A stretch of DNA of 64,000 nucleotides from Nocardia cyriacigeorgica GUH-2 (GCF_000284035.1 NC_016887.1:3038001-3102000); one strand, 5' to 3'. Positions 1-10,106 are shown, counted from the stretch's first letter. Made by a program: numbers and translations. The notes: generated by a model not told the origin, from the letters alone.

Positions 1-384
1 GTCGACCCGGCGCATGCCGTAGCTGACCCGGACCCACATGCCATCGGTGGCGGCACCGTGGGTGAGCGTTCCGTGCAGCCGGGCGAAGGCGTGCCCGAAA
101 GCCACCTCGTCGCCGATGGTGAATCGCAGTTCGCGCATCTCGTAGCGCACCGTGTCGAACACGGAGAACACGCGCTTCCAGTTGTCGAGTTTGGCCGCGA
201 TCCCGGCGTGTTGGAGTGGCGGTTCGATGTCGAAGGACACGACGTCGCGGGTGTAGCAGCGGGCGATGGTGTCGAGATCCTTGGCGTGCAACGCCTCGAT
301 CAGGGTGTCGATACGGCGGCGGATCTCCGCGTGCGCGGTTACGTCGCGATCGGTGGGGGCAGGGGAGACCTCCGATGAACTCAT
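1..384 (-). CDS. SnoaL-like / NTF2-fold protein (3' end outside window)
   Basis: The first 128 residues are present; the stop lies beyond the left window edge. The sequence fits the SnoaL/NTF2-like small alpha+beta barrel: an early helix (EIRRRIDTLIEALHAKDL), then a DTIARCY-TRDVVSFD segment typical of these domains, then strands with a GHAFARLHG stretch. Such proteins bind small hydrophobic ligands or act as isomerases/cyclases; no specific substrate can be named. The ATG at 384 is supported by a GAGGAG ribosome-binding site. It starts 10 bases after the stop of the upstream FMN reductase, so the two are probably co-transcribed. The divergent sigma factor carries its own SnoaL domain, and ECF41-type sigma factors commonly neighbour oxidoreductase-type genes. 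Confidence 0.8.
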   Translation of the reverse strand, partial: MSSSEVSPAPTDRDVTAHAEIRRRIDTLIEALHAKDLDTIARCYTRDVVSFDIEPPLQHAGIAAKLDNWKRVFSVFDTVRYEMRELRFTIGDEVAFGHAFARLHGTLTHGAATDGMWVRVSYGMRRVD

Positions 385-394
385 GGCCGGCTCC

Positions 395-979
395 TCAGGC
401 TTCGACGAGTGCGGTGTCGGCATGCGTGCGCAGCGGGGCGAGCGCGTTGCTCCAGGCCACCACTTGATCGAGAGTCTTGTCCAGGGCGGCGACCTGCTGC
501 TCGCCTGGGGTGAAGGTGGTGTGGTCGGTGAAATCGGTGTGCAGCGAGAGCGCGACCTGATAGCCGACATCGGCCATGCCGAGGGTGCCGCAGACGGTGC
601 GCAGCTGCACCACAGAACGCGCGCCGCCGCTCACGCCGTAGGAGACGAACCCGACCGCCTTGTTCGCCCATTCCGCGCACAGGTGGTCGATCGCGTTCTT
701 CAGCACTCCGGGAACGCCGCCGTTGTATTCCGGGGTGACGATCACGAACCCGTCGAACGGCGCGACCCGCTCGGCCCAGGCGCGGGTGTGCTCGTGCGGC
801 GAGGGCCCGAACAGCGGCGGGGCGGGCTCGTCGAGGTGCGGCAGCGGGTGCTCGCGCAGGTCGATGAGGTCGAATTCGGCGTCGTCGCGCCGGGATGCGG
901 TGTCGAGCACCCACTGGGCGACCTGCGCGCCGTTGCGGTTGGGTCGGGTGCTGCCGAGGATGATGCCGATCGTGGTCAT
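395..979 (-). CDS. NADPH-dependent FMN reductase family protein
   Basis: This 194-residue flavodoxin-like protein begins MTTIGIILGSTRPNRNG, where GSTRPNRNG is the FMN phosphate-binding loop. A PEYNGGVPGVLKNAIDHL segment follows around residue 85, the hallmark of the NADPH-dependent FMN reductase family, and then SYGVSGGARS near residue 115. It should be a cytoplasmic flavoprotein moving electrons from NAD(P)H to FMN or a quinone-like acceptor; the substrate is unknown. ATG 979 was chosen over an in-frame start 69 bases upstream because AGGAG sits 8 bases before it and family members start with this strand. It is the first gene of a two-gene operon with the SnoaL-like gene, divergent from the ECF sigma gene. 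Confidence 0.88.
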   Translation of the reverse strand: MTTIGIILGSTRPNRNGAQVAQWVLDTASRRDDAEFDLIDLREHPLPHLDEPAPPLFGPSPHEHTRAWAERVAPFDGFVIVTPEYNGGVPGVLKNAIDHLCAEWANKAVGFVSYGVSGGARSVVQLRTVCGTLGMADVGYQVALSLHTDFTDHTTFTPGEQQVAALDKTLDQVVAWSNALAPLRTHADTALVEA

Positions 980-1019
980 ATGCGGGACTCCTGCGTCGGT
1001 GGACGGTGTCACCAGTTCC

Positions 1020-1074
1020 GACGACACAGCCCATTCCGATGTCAGCACCTGACATTCCGGTGCGCTGATTCGTC
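1020..1074. promoter_or_regulatory. Symmetric divergent ECF-type promoter pair
   Basis: An inverted repeat TGTCA-N5-TGACA occupies 1040-1054. On the + strand TGACA (1050-1054) is followed after exactly 16 bases by CGTC (1071-1074). On the - strand TGACA (1044-1040) is also followed after exactly 16 bases by CGTC (1023-1020). The pattern resembles the TGTCACA / CGTC promoter known for ECF41 sigma factors, and the + strand gene at 1107 encodes such a sigma factor. Both divergent units may therefore be driven by that sigma factor. The -35 match is imperfect (TGACAT rather than TGTCACA). Confidence 0.5.
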
Positions 1075-1106
1075 GAGTTCAATGACACCCGAACCGAAGG
1101 AGCATC

Positions 1107-1997
1107 ATGGCCGACCCGCACCTGCCCGCGGTGATCAGCGAACGCCGGCAACTGATCAACCTCGCCTACCGGCTGCTCGGCTCGCTGGCCGAAGCCGAGG
1201 ACGTGGTGCAGGAAACCTACACGCGCTGGTATGCCCTGACCGAATCGCAGCGGCAGGACATCGCCGCGCCAGGCGCGTGGTTGACCACGGTCGCCAGCCG
1301 CATCTGCCTGGATCTGCTCGGCTCGGCCCGCGCCCGCCGGGAACGGTATGTGGGCGAATGGCTTCCCGAGCCGGTCCCGGGACGCTCGGAATTCTTCGGT
1401 GCACCGGCCCCGGCCGATCCCGCCGACCGGGTCACCCTCGACGAGTCGATCAGCATGGCGTTCCTGGTGGTGCTCGATTCCATGACCCCGGCCGAACGGG
1501 TGGCGTTCGTGCTGCACGATGTGTTCCGGTATTCCTTCGCCGAGGTCGCCGAAATCGTCGGCCGCACCCCCGCGGCGTGCCGTCAACTCGCCTCCAGTGC
1601 CCGCCGCCGCGTCGACAGCTCACGACGTCCGTCGAGCACCGAACACGCCGAGGTGGTGCGCGATTTCCGGCGCGCCTGGGAGGCCGGCGATATCGAGGCG
1701 TTGATCGGGCTGCTCGACCCGCAGGCGATCGCCACCGCCGACAGCGGCGGCCGGGCCCTGGCTTTCCGCGAACCGATCGTCGGCGGCGAGCAGATCGCTC
1801 ACCTCTGGACCGTGATCGCCGCCCGCAACCCGAACCTCACCCTGCTCGAACGCACCGTCAACGGACAACCCGGCCTGATCGCCGAAAGCGACGGCACCGT
1901 CGTCTCCGTCTACGCCTTCGACATCGCCGACGGCCGCATCACCCACATCTGGGCGATCCGCAACCCGGAAAAACTGCGGCCCTGGATCTCGAACTAG
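1107..1997 (+). CDS. ECF41-type RNA polymerase sigma factor with C-terminal SnoaL domain (SigJ-like)
   Basis: This 296-residue protein has sigma region 2 (about 10-75, with LINLAYRLLGSLAEAEDVVQE), region 4 (about 115-172, with SFAEVAEIVGRTPAACRQ as the helix-turn-helix) and a SnoaL-like domain from about 180. Three signatures of the ECF41 group are visible: WLPEP at 85-89 in the linker, ADSGGR at 211-216 (family DGGGK) and NPEKL at 286-290. In this group the C-terminal extension replaces a separate anti-sigma factor and tunes activity; no anti-sigma gene is adjacent here, in keeping with that. Its likely targets include its own promoter and the divergent FMN reductase operon. The ATG is preceded by AAGGAG. 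Confidence 0.92.
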   Translation: MADPHLPAVISERRQLINLAYRLLGSLAEAEDVVQETYTRWYALTESQRQDIAAPGAWLTTVASRICLDLLGSARARRERYVGEWLPEPVPGRSEFFGAPAPADPADRVTLDESISMAFLVVLDSMTPAERVAFVLHDVFRYSFAEVAEIVGRTPAACRQLASSARRRVDSSRRPSSTEHAEVVRDFRRAWEAGDIEALIGLLDPQAIATADSGGRALAFREPIVGGEQIAHLWTVIAARNPNLTLLERTVNGQPGLIAESDGTVVSVYAFDIADGRITHIWAIRNPEKLRPWISN

Positions 1998-2123
1998 CTC
2001 ATCCGGTGTGAGCGGCAGGCCGTGGAGGAAGCCGAGGATGTGCCCGGCCACGTCGCCGGCCTGCTCGACCGGCGGCAGACCGGGGTGGTCTTCGAGTCGG
2101 CGCGGACCAGTCGGTCGTCGGGG

Positions 2124-2390
2124 CTACCCTTGCTCGCCGCGGCAGCGAAAGCCTCCGTTGCGGCGATCGGCCGCGATCGCGCAACCGAACGCGGCGCCAA
2201 TGGAACCACCGGCGAGTGCTCCCGCCAGCAAGCATCCACCGATGAGCGCGCCCAGGAACAACGGGTCGTCGCCGAAGGTCGCCGATAGCACCAAGGCGGG
2301 CGCCATGTAGTAGGCGGCGACAGGGGAGAGCAGGAGTGCGCCGACCAGGCCGCCGATGACGGCGCCGAGGGTCACGGGCGAAGCCTTCAC
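2124..2390 (-). CDS. Small glycine/alanine-rich membrane protein, unknown function
   Basis: An 88-residue protein is predicted from a GTG at 2390. It has two hydrophobic stretches, about 8-37 (GAVIGGLVGALLLSPVAA) and 46-71 (FLGALIGGCLLAGALAGG), separated by a short polar loop, then a basic tail, so it is probably a two-pass inner-membrane protein. GxxxG-type spacing suggests tight helix packing. I do not recognise a family. The start is uncertain: no good ribosome-binding site is seen and the open frame continues upstream, where the residues look non-coding. It lies tail to tail with the sigma gene, 126 bases apart. Confidence 0.4.
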   Translation of the reverse strand: MKASPVTLGAVIGGLVGALLLSPVAAYYMAPALVLSATFGDDPLFLGALIGGCLLAGALAGGSIGAAFGCAIAADRRNGGFRCRGEQG

Positions 2391-2779
2391 TCCCACAGCG
2401 TAGCCCGCCGTGCCGACACAACAAGGACGTTCGGCCGCGCCGCCCCCGACAGGAAAAGCGCGGCGCGCATGTATCCGATTCGGCACCGAAACGGCTCGTC
2501 GGTCCCGGCCCAACCTCCGCACCGGCCTCCGCTGCTAGCCCGCTGACGGCCGACGACGGCATGCGACGGAGGGCGTAGATGCCCAGAGCGAGCATCAGCA
2601 CCCCTTCGATGGTGTGCACGATGTTGCCGAAGGTGTCCACGGACATCATGTGCAGCACGGTGGCCGCCGACAATGCCCCTCGCAGCGACACCGGTGCGCC
2701 CTGAGCGCTGATCGTGTCCTGACCGGGCGATTGTGGCAATCGTTCGGCAAACGGCAGGGGTTGGCCATATCATGTCGCT
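2391..2779. other. Gene-poor stretch between small membrane protein and HdeD-like gene
   Basis: No complete gene is convincing here. The only protein-like signal is a short minus-strand frame at about 2527-2739, listed separately as a possible fragment. The last 60 bases should hold the promoter of the gene at 2780, but no clear -10/-35 pair could be picked out. Confidence 0.4.
2527..2739 (-). pseudogene. Possible DUF4383-like membrane protein fragment
   Basis: The minus-strand frame reads a plausible membrane segment, with DTFGNIVHTIEGVLMLALG around residues 35-53, resembling the repeated N-x-x-H-x-x-x-G-V-L-x-L motif of DUF4383 membrane proteins. Only one such repeat is present, and beyond about residue 70 the frame becomes arginine-rich and repetitive, as expected for non-coding GC-rich sequence. 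It may be a decayed remnant or a chance resemblance. No ribosome-binding site supports it as an intact gene. Confidence 0.22.
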
Positions 2780-3439
2780 ATGCCCACCTACGAGGATTCG
2801 GGTCCGGTGTCGGTGTTGGGTCGCGGTGTGCGGCAGACGGTCCTGGTTGTCGGCATCTGCTCGGTGCTGCTCGGGGTCGCGATCATGATGTGGCCGGGCA
2901 AGACGGTGGCGACCCTGGCCACGCTGGCGGGGGTGTATCTGCTGCTGAACGCGGTGCTGCAACTGAGCATCGCCTTCGGCTCCCGGTTGGGTCGTTTTCC
3001 CCGCGTACTGATGTTTCTCGCGGGCGTGGTGTCGGCGGTTCTCGCCCTGCTGGCCTTCCGCAGCGGGGATTGGGTGCTGCTGGTGGCGATGTGGCTCGGC
3101 GTCGCATGGGCGGTGCGCGGAGTGGTGCATGCGATCGCCGCGGTCTGGGACGACGAGGACACCCCCGGACGTGGTGTGCAGGAGATGATCGGGCTCGCGA
3201 CATTGATCGCCGGGATCGTCGTCGCGATCGTGCCGTTCGATTCCGCCGACATCCTGGCCGCCACCGCCGGTTGCTGCATGATCGCTCTGGGCATCACCGA
3301 AATCCTCACCGCCCGAAAGGCTCCCGCCGAACAACCGCCACAACCCGAGCCCACCCCACCCCGGCCCGCGCCGCCGCGGCCCACCGTCGACACCACCATC
3401 GTCATGCCACCCGGCAGCGGACACGCCCTAGGACGCTGA
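2780..3439 (+). CDS. HdeD/DUF308-family membrane protein
   Basis: This 219-residue protein has about six closely spaced hydrophobic segments between residues 18 and 175, starting with VLVVGICSVLLGVAIMMWPG and including TLATLAGVYLLLNAVLQL. That pattern, with short loops and a WPG turn after helix 1, matches the HdeD (DUF308) acid-resistance membrane protein family. The last 40 residues form a proline-rich cytoplasmic tail. In enterobacteria HdeD acts in acid resistance; a similar role in actinobacteria is unproven. The ATG lies 15 bases after a CATATCATG-like AT-rich patch and lacks a strong ribosome-binding site. The next gene starts 50 bases downstream on the same strand. Confidence 0.75.
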   Translation: MPTYEDSGPVSVLGRGVRQTVLVVGICSVLLGVAIMMWPGKTVATLATLAGVYLLLNAVLQLSIAFGSRLGRFPRVLMFLAGVVSAVLALLAFRSGDWVLLVAMWLGVAWAVRGVVHAIAAVWDDEDTPGRGVQEMIGLATLIAGIVVAIVPFDSADILAATAGCCMIALGITEILTARKAPAEQPPQPEPTPPRPAPPRPTVDTTIVMPPGSGHALGR

Positions 3440-3489
3440 AACGCCGAAGCGCTGGCGGCGCGGCCATCCAGTCGGGTTGACTTGCTCGC

Positions 3490-4968
3490 ATGGGATCACC
3501 AGATCAGCGTCGGAACTCGCTCGGCCCGACCGGCTTCCGGCCGCCCAGAACCCCGGCCGAACTCGTCGTCGTCACCCACGGCGCCACCACCGCCATCGAC
3601 CGCGCCGCCCTACGCGAGAACGCCGCGGTCGAATCGCATCTGACGCAGCTGCTGCCGAGCGCGGCGCTGTCGCGAGTGTTCGGGCCCGCACGCAGACTCG
3701 AACACCGCCTGGCCGGCACCCCAGCCGAACCCGACGGCGCGCAACTGCTGAACTACTTCACCGTCACCGGCCTCGCCGAAGACCTGGAGTCCGAAGCCGA
3801 CCGGCTGCGCGCCGACGACACCGTCGCCACCGCCTACGTGAAACCGCCCGCCGAACCACCACTGGCCCCGCCGCTGACCGGTGCCGTCGCCGACGTCGCC
3901 GCCCGCGCCCTCACCGAACCACCCGCCGTGACACCGGATTTCCTGGCCCGCCAGGGATACCTCGGTGCCGCACCCGACGGCGTCAACGCCCAGTGGGCCT
4001 GGACCCAGCCCGGTGGCCGCGGCACCGGAGTCCGCGTCATCGACATCGAAGGCGCCTGGCGGTTCACCCACGAAGACCTGCTCGACAACCAAGGCGGCGT
4101 CATCGGCGGCAGCCCGTCACCGGATCTGGGGTGGCGCAATCACGGCACCGCCGTCGCCGGACAGATCAGCGGCGACGTCAACGGATTCGGCATCACCGGC
4201 ATCGCACCGGAAGCCGGCATCCGCGCGGTCTCGGTATTCGGCGGCGGCGGATCCGCTGCGGCGATCCGCTCGGCCGCCGACGCACTCAGCGCCGGCGACC
4301 TCCTGCTGATCGAATTGCACCGCCCCGGACCGCGATTCAACTACTCCGGACGCCCCGACCAGCGCGGCTACATCGCCATCGAATGGTGGCCCGACGACTG
4401 GGCCGCCATCCGCTACGCCGTCGGCCGCGGCGTGGTGGTCGTGGAAGCTGCCGGCAACGGCGGCGAAGACCTCGACGCCGCACTCTACGACCGCAAACCC
4501 GCCGAATTCCCGTCCACCTGGCGCAACCCGTTCCGCGGCGGAGCAGGCGACTCGGGGGCGATCGTGGTGGGCGCGGGCGCACCACCGCCGGGCACCCACG
4601 GCCGCGACCACGGTCCCGCACGTTCGCGACTGGACTTCTCCAACTACGGCTCCCGCCTCGACGCCCAAGGCTGGGGGCGTGAGGTCACCACCACCGGCTA
4701 CGGCGACCTGCAAGGCGGCGACGACGAAGACCTCTGGTACTCCGACACCTTCAGCGGAACCTCGAGCGCCTCACCCATCGTCGTCGGCGCCATCGCCTGC
4801 TACCAGGGCATCCTCACCGCAGGCCCCGGCCGCAGCACCCCCGACCAGATCCGGACCCGGTTGCGCGGCACCGGAAGCGCGCAAACCGATGCACCCGGGC
4901 GGCCGGTGAGCCAGCGGATCGGGAACCTGCCCGATGTGCGCGCGATGCTCGGCAGCACAGACACCTGA
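3490..4968 (+). CDS. S8 (subtilisin-family) serine peptidase without signal peptide
   Basis: This 492-residue protein contains a complete catalytic triad: Asp185 in VIDIEG, His218 in NHGTAVAG and Ser425 in SGTSSASP, with the oxyanion asparagine Asn323 in AAGNGG. The N-terminal 150 residues precede the peptidase domain and look like a cytoplasmic or prodomain-like segment; there is no signal peptide, twin-arginine motif or membrane anchor. That is atypical for subtilases, which are mostly secreted, and suggests an intracellular or non-classically exported protease. The first ATG after the preceding gene was used; a weak purine run precedes it. A strong hairpin terminator follows at 4976-5005, so the gene ends its transcription unit. 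Confidence 0.9.
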   Translation: MGSPDQRRNSLGPTGFRPPRTPAELVVVTHGATTAIDRAALRENAAVESHLTQLLPSAALSRVFGPARRLEHRLAGTPAEPDGAQLLNYFTVTGLAEDLESEADRLRADDTVATAYVKPPAEPPLAPPLTGAVADVAARALTEPPAVTPDFLARQGYLGAAPDGVNAQWAWTQPGGRGTGVRVIDIEGAWRFTHEDLLDNQGGVIGGSPSPDLGWRNHGTAVAGQISGDVNGFGITGIAPEAGIRAVSVFGGGGSAAAIRSAADALSAGDLLLIELHRPGPRFNYSGRPDQRGYIAIEWWPDDWAAIRYAVGRGVVVVEAAGNGGEDLDAALYDRKPAEFPSTWRNPFRGGAGDSGAIVVGAGAPPPGTHGRDHGPARSRLDFSNYGSRLDAQGWGREVTTTGYGDLQGGDDEDLWYSDTFSGTSSASPIVVGAIACYQGILTAGPGRSTPDQIRTRLRGTGSAQTDAPGRPVSQRIGNLPDVRAMLGSTDT

Positions 4969-4975
4969 TTCGCTC

Positions 4976-5005
4976 GTGGGGGCCGGCCGGGCGCCCGGCC
5001 CCCAC
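4976..5005 (+). terminator. GC-rich hairpin terminator after the subtilase gene
   Basis: GTGGGGGCCGG (4976-4986) pairs perfectly with CCGGCCCCCAC (4995-5005) around an 8-base loop, 8 bases after the TGA. There is no U-tract, as is common in actinobacteria. Confidence 0.7.
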
Positions 5006-5077
5006 ACACCACCCGCCGAACGCGCCACCCCGCCAGCATTACCCGCCTGATCAGGCCCGTTCCGATACCCTGCGCAC

Positions 5078-5623
5078 ATGGCGACCAGTGCAACCTTGCG
5101 GATCTCCCGCCTGCGCGCGCTCATCGAGCACCCCAACACCGGCGACGGCGAACGCGCCACCGCCCAACGCATGCTCGATCGCATCCTCACCAGAACCGGC
5201 ACCGAACCCGTCGTCGGCGACCGCACCTACGGCAACCGCCACCACCGCGTCGGCCGCCACGCCGACCTGCACCGCATCGCCGACATGATCCGCGACGACA
5301 TCGTCCTGGCCCGCGCCACCTTCGCACCCCGCCCCGCCCACCCCGGCGAACCCGCCCTGCGTGACCCCATCGGCGACGCCCCACCTCAGATCACCTACAC
5401 CGTCGACACACCCCACCACGGCTGCATCGACATCACCATCGACAACGTCCCACCCGAATGGGGTTGGGTGCGCGAGGACGGCATCGACCTCATCAGCCCC
5501 GCCCTGCAAGCCCTCGCCGACGAACTCGCCGACCTCATGAACGGCTACAACCACGACGGCAGCGACATCGACAAACGCTTCTTCGGCCGCGTCCGCATCC
5601 CCGACCTCACCCTGGTCTGGTAA
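5078..5623 (+). CDS. Conserved hypothetical protein with DUF2786-like N-terminus
   Basis: This 181-residue soluble protein begins with a short helical segment, about residues 8-40, with RLRALIEHPNTGDGERATAQ followed by RMLDRIL. That pattern resembles the start of DUF2786-type domains found in phage-related and Zn-peptidase-like proteins. Residues 55-85 are basic and His/Arg-rich. The C-terminal 60 residues contain an ISPALQALADELADLMNGYN helix and a final RVRIPDLTLVW strand. No catalytic motif is recognised and no function can be assigned. It sits alone between the terminator at 5005 and the alcohol dehydrogenase gene, on the same strand. The ATG follows a weak CGCAC leader without a clear ribosome-binding site. 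Confidence 0.65.
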   Translation: MATSATLRISRLRALIEHPNTGDGERATAQRMLDRILTRTGTEPVVGDRTYGNRHHRVGRHADLHRIADMIRDDIVLARATFAPRPAHPGEPALRDPIGDAPPQITYTVDTPHHGCIDITIDNVPPEWGWVREDGIDLISPALQALADELADLMNGYNHDGSDIDKRFFGRVRIPDLTLVW

Positions 5624-5722
5624 CCACCGCAGGTTGCGCGGCCGCCGTGCGGCGATTCGCCCGACAGCCGGCACGCCCGCATGCGATCGTGGAGACAACC
5701 AGCATCGAACGGAGGACGTGCG

Positions 5723-6763
5723 ATGAAGGCTCTCCAATACGCGACCGTCGGCGCCGAGCCCGAAGTTCGCGACATCCCCACACCCGAACCCGGGCCCGGG
5801 CAAGTCCTGCTGAAAATCACCGCCGCCGGCGTCTGCCATTCCGACGACTTCGTCATGTCACTACCCGCCGACGCCCTCACCTTCCCGCTGCCGCTCACCC
5901 TCGGCCACGAAGGCGCGGGCACTGTCGCCGCCCTCGGCGCCGGCGTCAGCGGGCTCGAACTGGGGGAGTCGGTCGTCGTCTACGGCCCCTGGGGCTGCGG
6001 CACCTGCCGGCAGTGCTCCCAAGGCGCCGAGAACTACTGCTCCCGCGCCGCCGAACTCGGCATCTACCCACCCGGCCTCGGCGCACCCGGCGCCATCGCC
6101 GAATACATGATCGTCGACTCCGCACGCCACCTGGTGCCCATCGGCGATCTCGACCCGGTCGCCACCGTGCCCCTCACCGACGCCGGCCTCACCCCGTACC
6201 ACGCCATCAAACGATCACTACCGAAACTGGTCCCCGGCAGCTATGCGGTCGTCATCGGCAGCGGCGGCCTCGGCCACGTCGCCATCCAACTGCTGCGCCA
6301 CCTCGCACCGGCCCGGGTCATCGCCCTCGACGTCAACGACGACAAACTCGCCTTCGCCCGATCCGTCGGCGCCCACGAAGCAGTCCTGTCCGACGCCGCG
6401 GCCGCCGACAACGTCCGCGCCATCACCGGGCCGGACGGGGCGAGCCTGGTCCTGGACTTCGTCGGCTACCAACCCACCGTCGACACCGCCATGGCCGTCG
6501 CCGGCGTCGGCGCCGACGTCACCATCGTCGGCCTCGGCGACGGGCAATCGGCCGCCCGCGTCGGCTTCGGCATCAGCCCCTACGAAGCCGCCGTCACCGC
6601 CCCCTACTGGGGCAGCCGAGCCGAACTGATCGAACTCATCGACCTCGCCCACGCCGGGGTCCTCGACATCGCCGTCGAACGCTTCACCCTCGACGACGCA
6701 CCACAGGCCTACCGCCGACTCGCCGACGGAACCCTGCGCGGCCGCGCCGTCATCGTGCCCTGA
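5723..6763 (+). CDS. Zinc-dependent alcohol dehydrogenase, NAD-linked
   Basis: This 346-residue medium-chain dehydrogenase has the catalytic zinc ligands Cys38 (GVCHSD) and His62/Glu63 (GHEGAG), with Asp153 as the likely further ligand. The structural zinc lobe has Cys92, Cys95, Cys98 and Cys106. The Rossmann motif GSGGLGH lies at 179-185, and Asp203 at the end of the second strand favours NAD over NADP. The expected reaction is reversible oxidation of a primary or secondary alcohol to aldehyde or ketone; the substrate is not deducible. ATG 5723 was preferred over an upstream in-frame start because GGAGG lies 8 bases before it. It converges on katG, with a shared hairpin terminator between. 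Confidence 0.93.
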   Translation: MKALQYATVGAEPEVRDIPTPEPGPGQVLLKITAAGVCHSDDFVMSLPADALTFPLPLTLGHEGAGTVAALGAGVSGLELGESVVVYGPWGCGTCRQCSQGAENYCSRAAELGIYPPGLGAPGAIAEYMIVDSARHLVPIGDLDPVATVPLTDAGLTPYHAIKRSLPKLVPGSYAVVIGSGGLGHVAIQLLRHLAPARVIALDVNDDKLAFARSVGAHEAVLSDAAAADNVRAITGPDGASLVLDFVGYQPTVDTAMAVAGVGADVTIVGLGDGQSAARVGFGISPYEAAVTAPYWGSRAELIELIDLAHAGVLDIAVERFTLDDAPQAYRRLADGTLRGRAVIVP

Positions 6764-6781
6764 ACCGCCAGGGCGGGGGGA

Positions 6782-6814
6782 GTCGGCGACCGGCCCGAAC
6801 GACCGGCCGCCGAC
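6782..6814. terminator. Bidirectional hairpin terminator between adh and katG
   Basis: Twelve bases at 6782-6793 (GTCGGCGACCGG) pair with 6803-6814 (CCGGCCGCCGAC) with one mismatch and a 9-base loop. It lies between two convergent genes, 18 bases after one stop and 6 bases after the other, so it can serve both. Confidence 0.65.
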
Positions 6815-6820
6815 CACCCA

Positions 6821-9082
<2,262 letters not shown>

Positions 9083-9523
9083 TCACCCGGGGGAGGGCAT
9101 GGACTGCGACGAACATTCGGGGCACACACCCCAGTAGATGACCTCGGCTTCGTCGAGGACGAAACCGTTGTCGTCGGAAGCGGTCAGGCATGGCGCTTCG
9201 CCGACAGCGCACTCCACATCGGCGATCGCGCCGCAGCGACGGCACACGACATGATGATGGTTGTCACCGACCCGCGTCTCATACCGCGCGACCGACCCCA
9301 TCGGCTGAATCCGGCGCACCAAACCCGCCGCCGTCAACGCGCGCAGCACGTCATAGACCGCCTGATGCGACACCGCGCCCAACGTCTGGCGCACCAACCC
9401 CAGAATCGAGTCGGTATCGGAATGCGGATGGTCGTGCACGGCCGACAGCACCGCCACTCGCGGCGCCGTCACACGCAGTGCAGCACCACGGAGCATGCGC
9501 TCGAAGTCCGAGGTGGTGGACAC
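9083..9523 (-). CDS. furA: Ferric uptake regulator family repressor FurA
   Basis: This 146-residue Fur-family protein has an N-terminal winged helix (about 10-85, with [20 protein letters not shown] as the recognition region) and a C-terminal metal-binding dimerisation domain. Visible metal ligands are the His89-His91 cluster, Cys94/Cys97 (CRRC) and Cys134/Cys137 (CPEC), the last two pairs forming the structural zinc site. In mycobacteria FurA represses its own promoter and katG and releases DNA on oxidative stress; the same is inferred here from the gene pair. The start is GTG 9523 with no ribosome-binding site, and a TAATAC -10 element lies only 8 bases upstream, so the mRNA is probably leaderless. 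Confidence 0.95.
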   Translation of the reverse strand: MSTTSDFERMLRGAALRVTAPRVAVLSAVHDHPHSDTDSILGLVRQTLGAVSHQAVYDVLRALTAAGLVRRIQPMGSVARYETRVGDNHHHVVCRRCGAIADVECAVGEAPCLTASDDNGFVLDEAEVIYWGVCPECSSQSMPSPG

Positions 9524-9548
9524 GTTCAGAAGTATTACTCATTCAAGT
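9524..9548 (-). promoter_or_regulatory. furA: Candidate furA-katG promoter and FurA operator
   Basis: On the minus strand TAATAC (9537-9532) sits in an AT-rich island within otherwise GC-rich DNA, 8 bases before the GTG of furA. That placement implies transcription starting at or next to the start codon. The AT-rich run TGAATGAGTAATACTTC is the only plausible FurA site in the region. This is inferred from position and composition only. Confidence 0.42.
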
Positions 9549-9616
9549 GGGTGCTGGGAGGGGTTTGCGAGACCGGGCGCGATTGAGGTCAGGGGACAGC
9601 CGAAACCGCCGATTAG

Positions 9617-9644
9617 TTGACATAATGTTGATTATCGGTAGAAA
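9617..9644 (+). promoter_or_regulatory. Orphan sigma-70-like promoter
   Basis: TTGACA (9617-9622) is followed after 16 bases by TAGAAA (9639-9644), a close match to the housekeeping consensus at the -35 and a fair one at the -10. No protein-coding gene lies downstream on this strand before the palindrome at 10031. It could drive an untranslated RNA of about 430 bases, or be a chance match in an AT-rich patch. Confidence 0.3.
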
Positions 9645-10030
9645 TACGGCGCCGGTGGAAGTGGTGGGTTCTCGCTCCAGATGTGTGCAGAGTATGCCGC
9701 TGAGGGTCGGTGACCTCCGAAGTTCGCCGCCGAGAAGGTCATGGCCCGGCGCGGCGTCTGTAGCAGTCGCATGTTTGCAGTCGCTGTCATCGTGTTCATT
9801 CCTGACTTGCGCCAGCGTTATGTCAGGTCGAAGCTTTCGCGCGGTCCACCCGGATGTTCGTCGCTGAACTTGTCGGACGACGACGCGAGATCGAGCGCCC
9901 CTCGGCATGGTGTGCCGAGATGCGTGAGGTGCTCCCTGGGGCGGCTCGCGGTTACTGGGCAGTGGTGCTGATCGGTGGGTTGGGGCGCAATTCGGGCATG
10001 ACCCGGTGTGGTCCGCTCCCCTGTCCAGTC

Positions 10031-10079
10031 GAAACCCCTTCCTCTATTCGTCACAGTGACGAATAGAGGAAGGGGTTTC
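10031..10079. terminator. Perfect 49-base palindrome, probable bidirectional terminator
   Basis: Twenty-four bases at 10031-10054 are the exact reverse complement of 10056-10079, around a single central A at 10055. The transcript can fold into a hairpin of about 23 pairs with a 3-base loop. It lies 27 bases after the stop of the DoxX gene. No U-tract follows on either side, so it would act as an I-shaped terminator. A protein-binding or recombination site is the alternative. Confidence 0.6.
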
Positions 10080-10106
10080 CTCTGCGTTACTCGCGGCTGC
10101 CGGGGT

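Larger units (their letters stand above)
9524..10106. other. 583-base gene-poor region between furA and the DoxX gene
   Basis: No frame here reads as a convincing protein; the longest ones lack ribosome-binding sites and family-like residues. What it does hold is the furA promoter, a + strand sigma-70-like promoter at 9617-9644 pointing into the gap, and a perfect 49-base palindrome at 10031-10079. The stretch around 9540-9860 is lower in GC than its surroundings. Confidence 0.5.

Noticed and set aside
9741..9971. A 76-codon plus-strand frame in the furA-DoxX gap
   Set aside because: No ribosome-binding site, irregular Cys/Arg-rich composition and no family-like motif.
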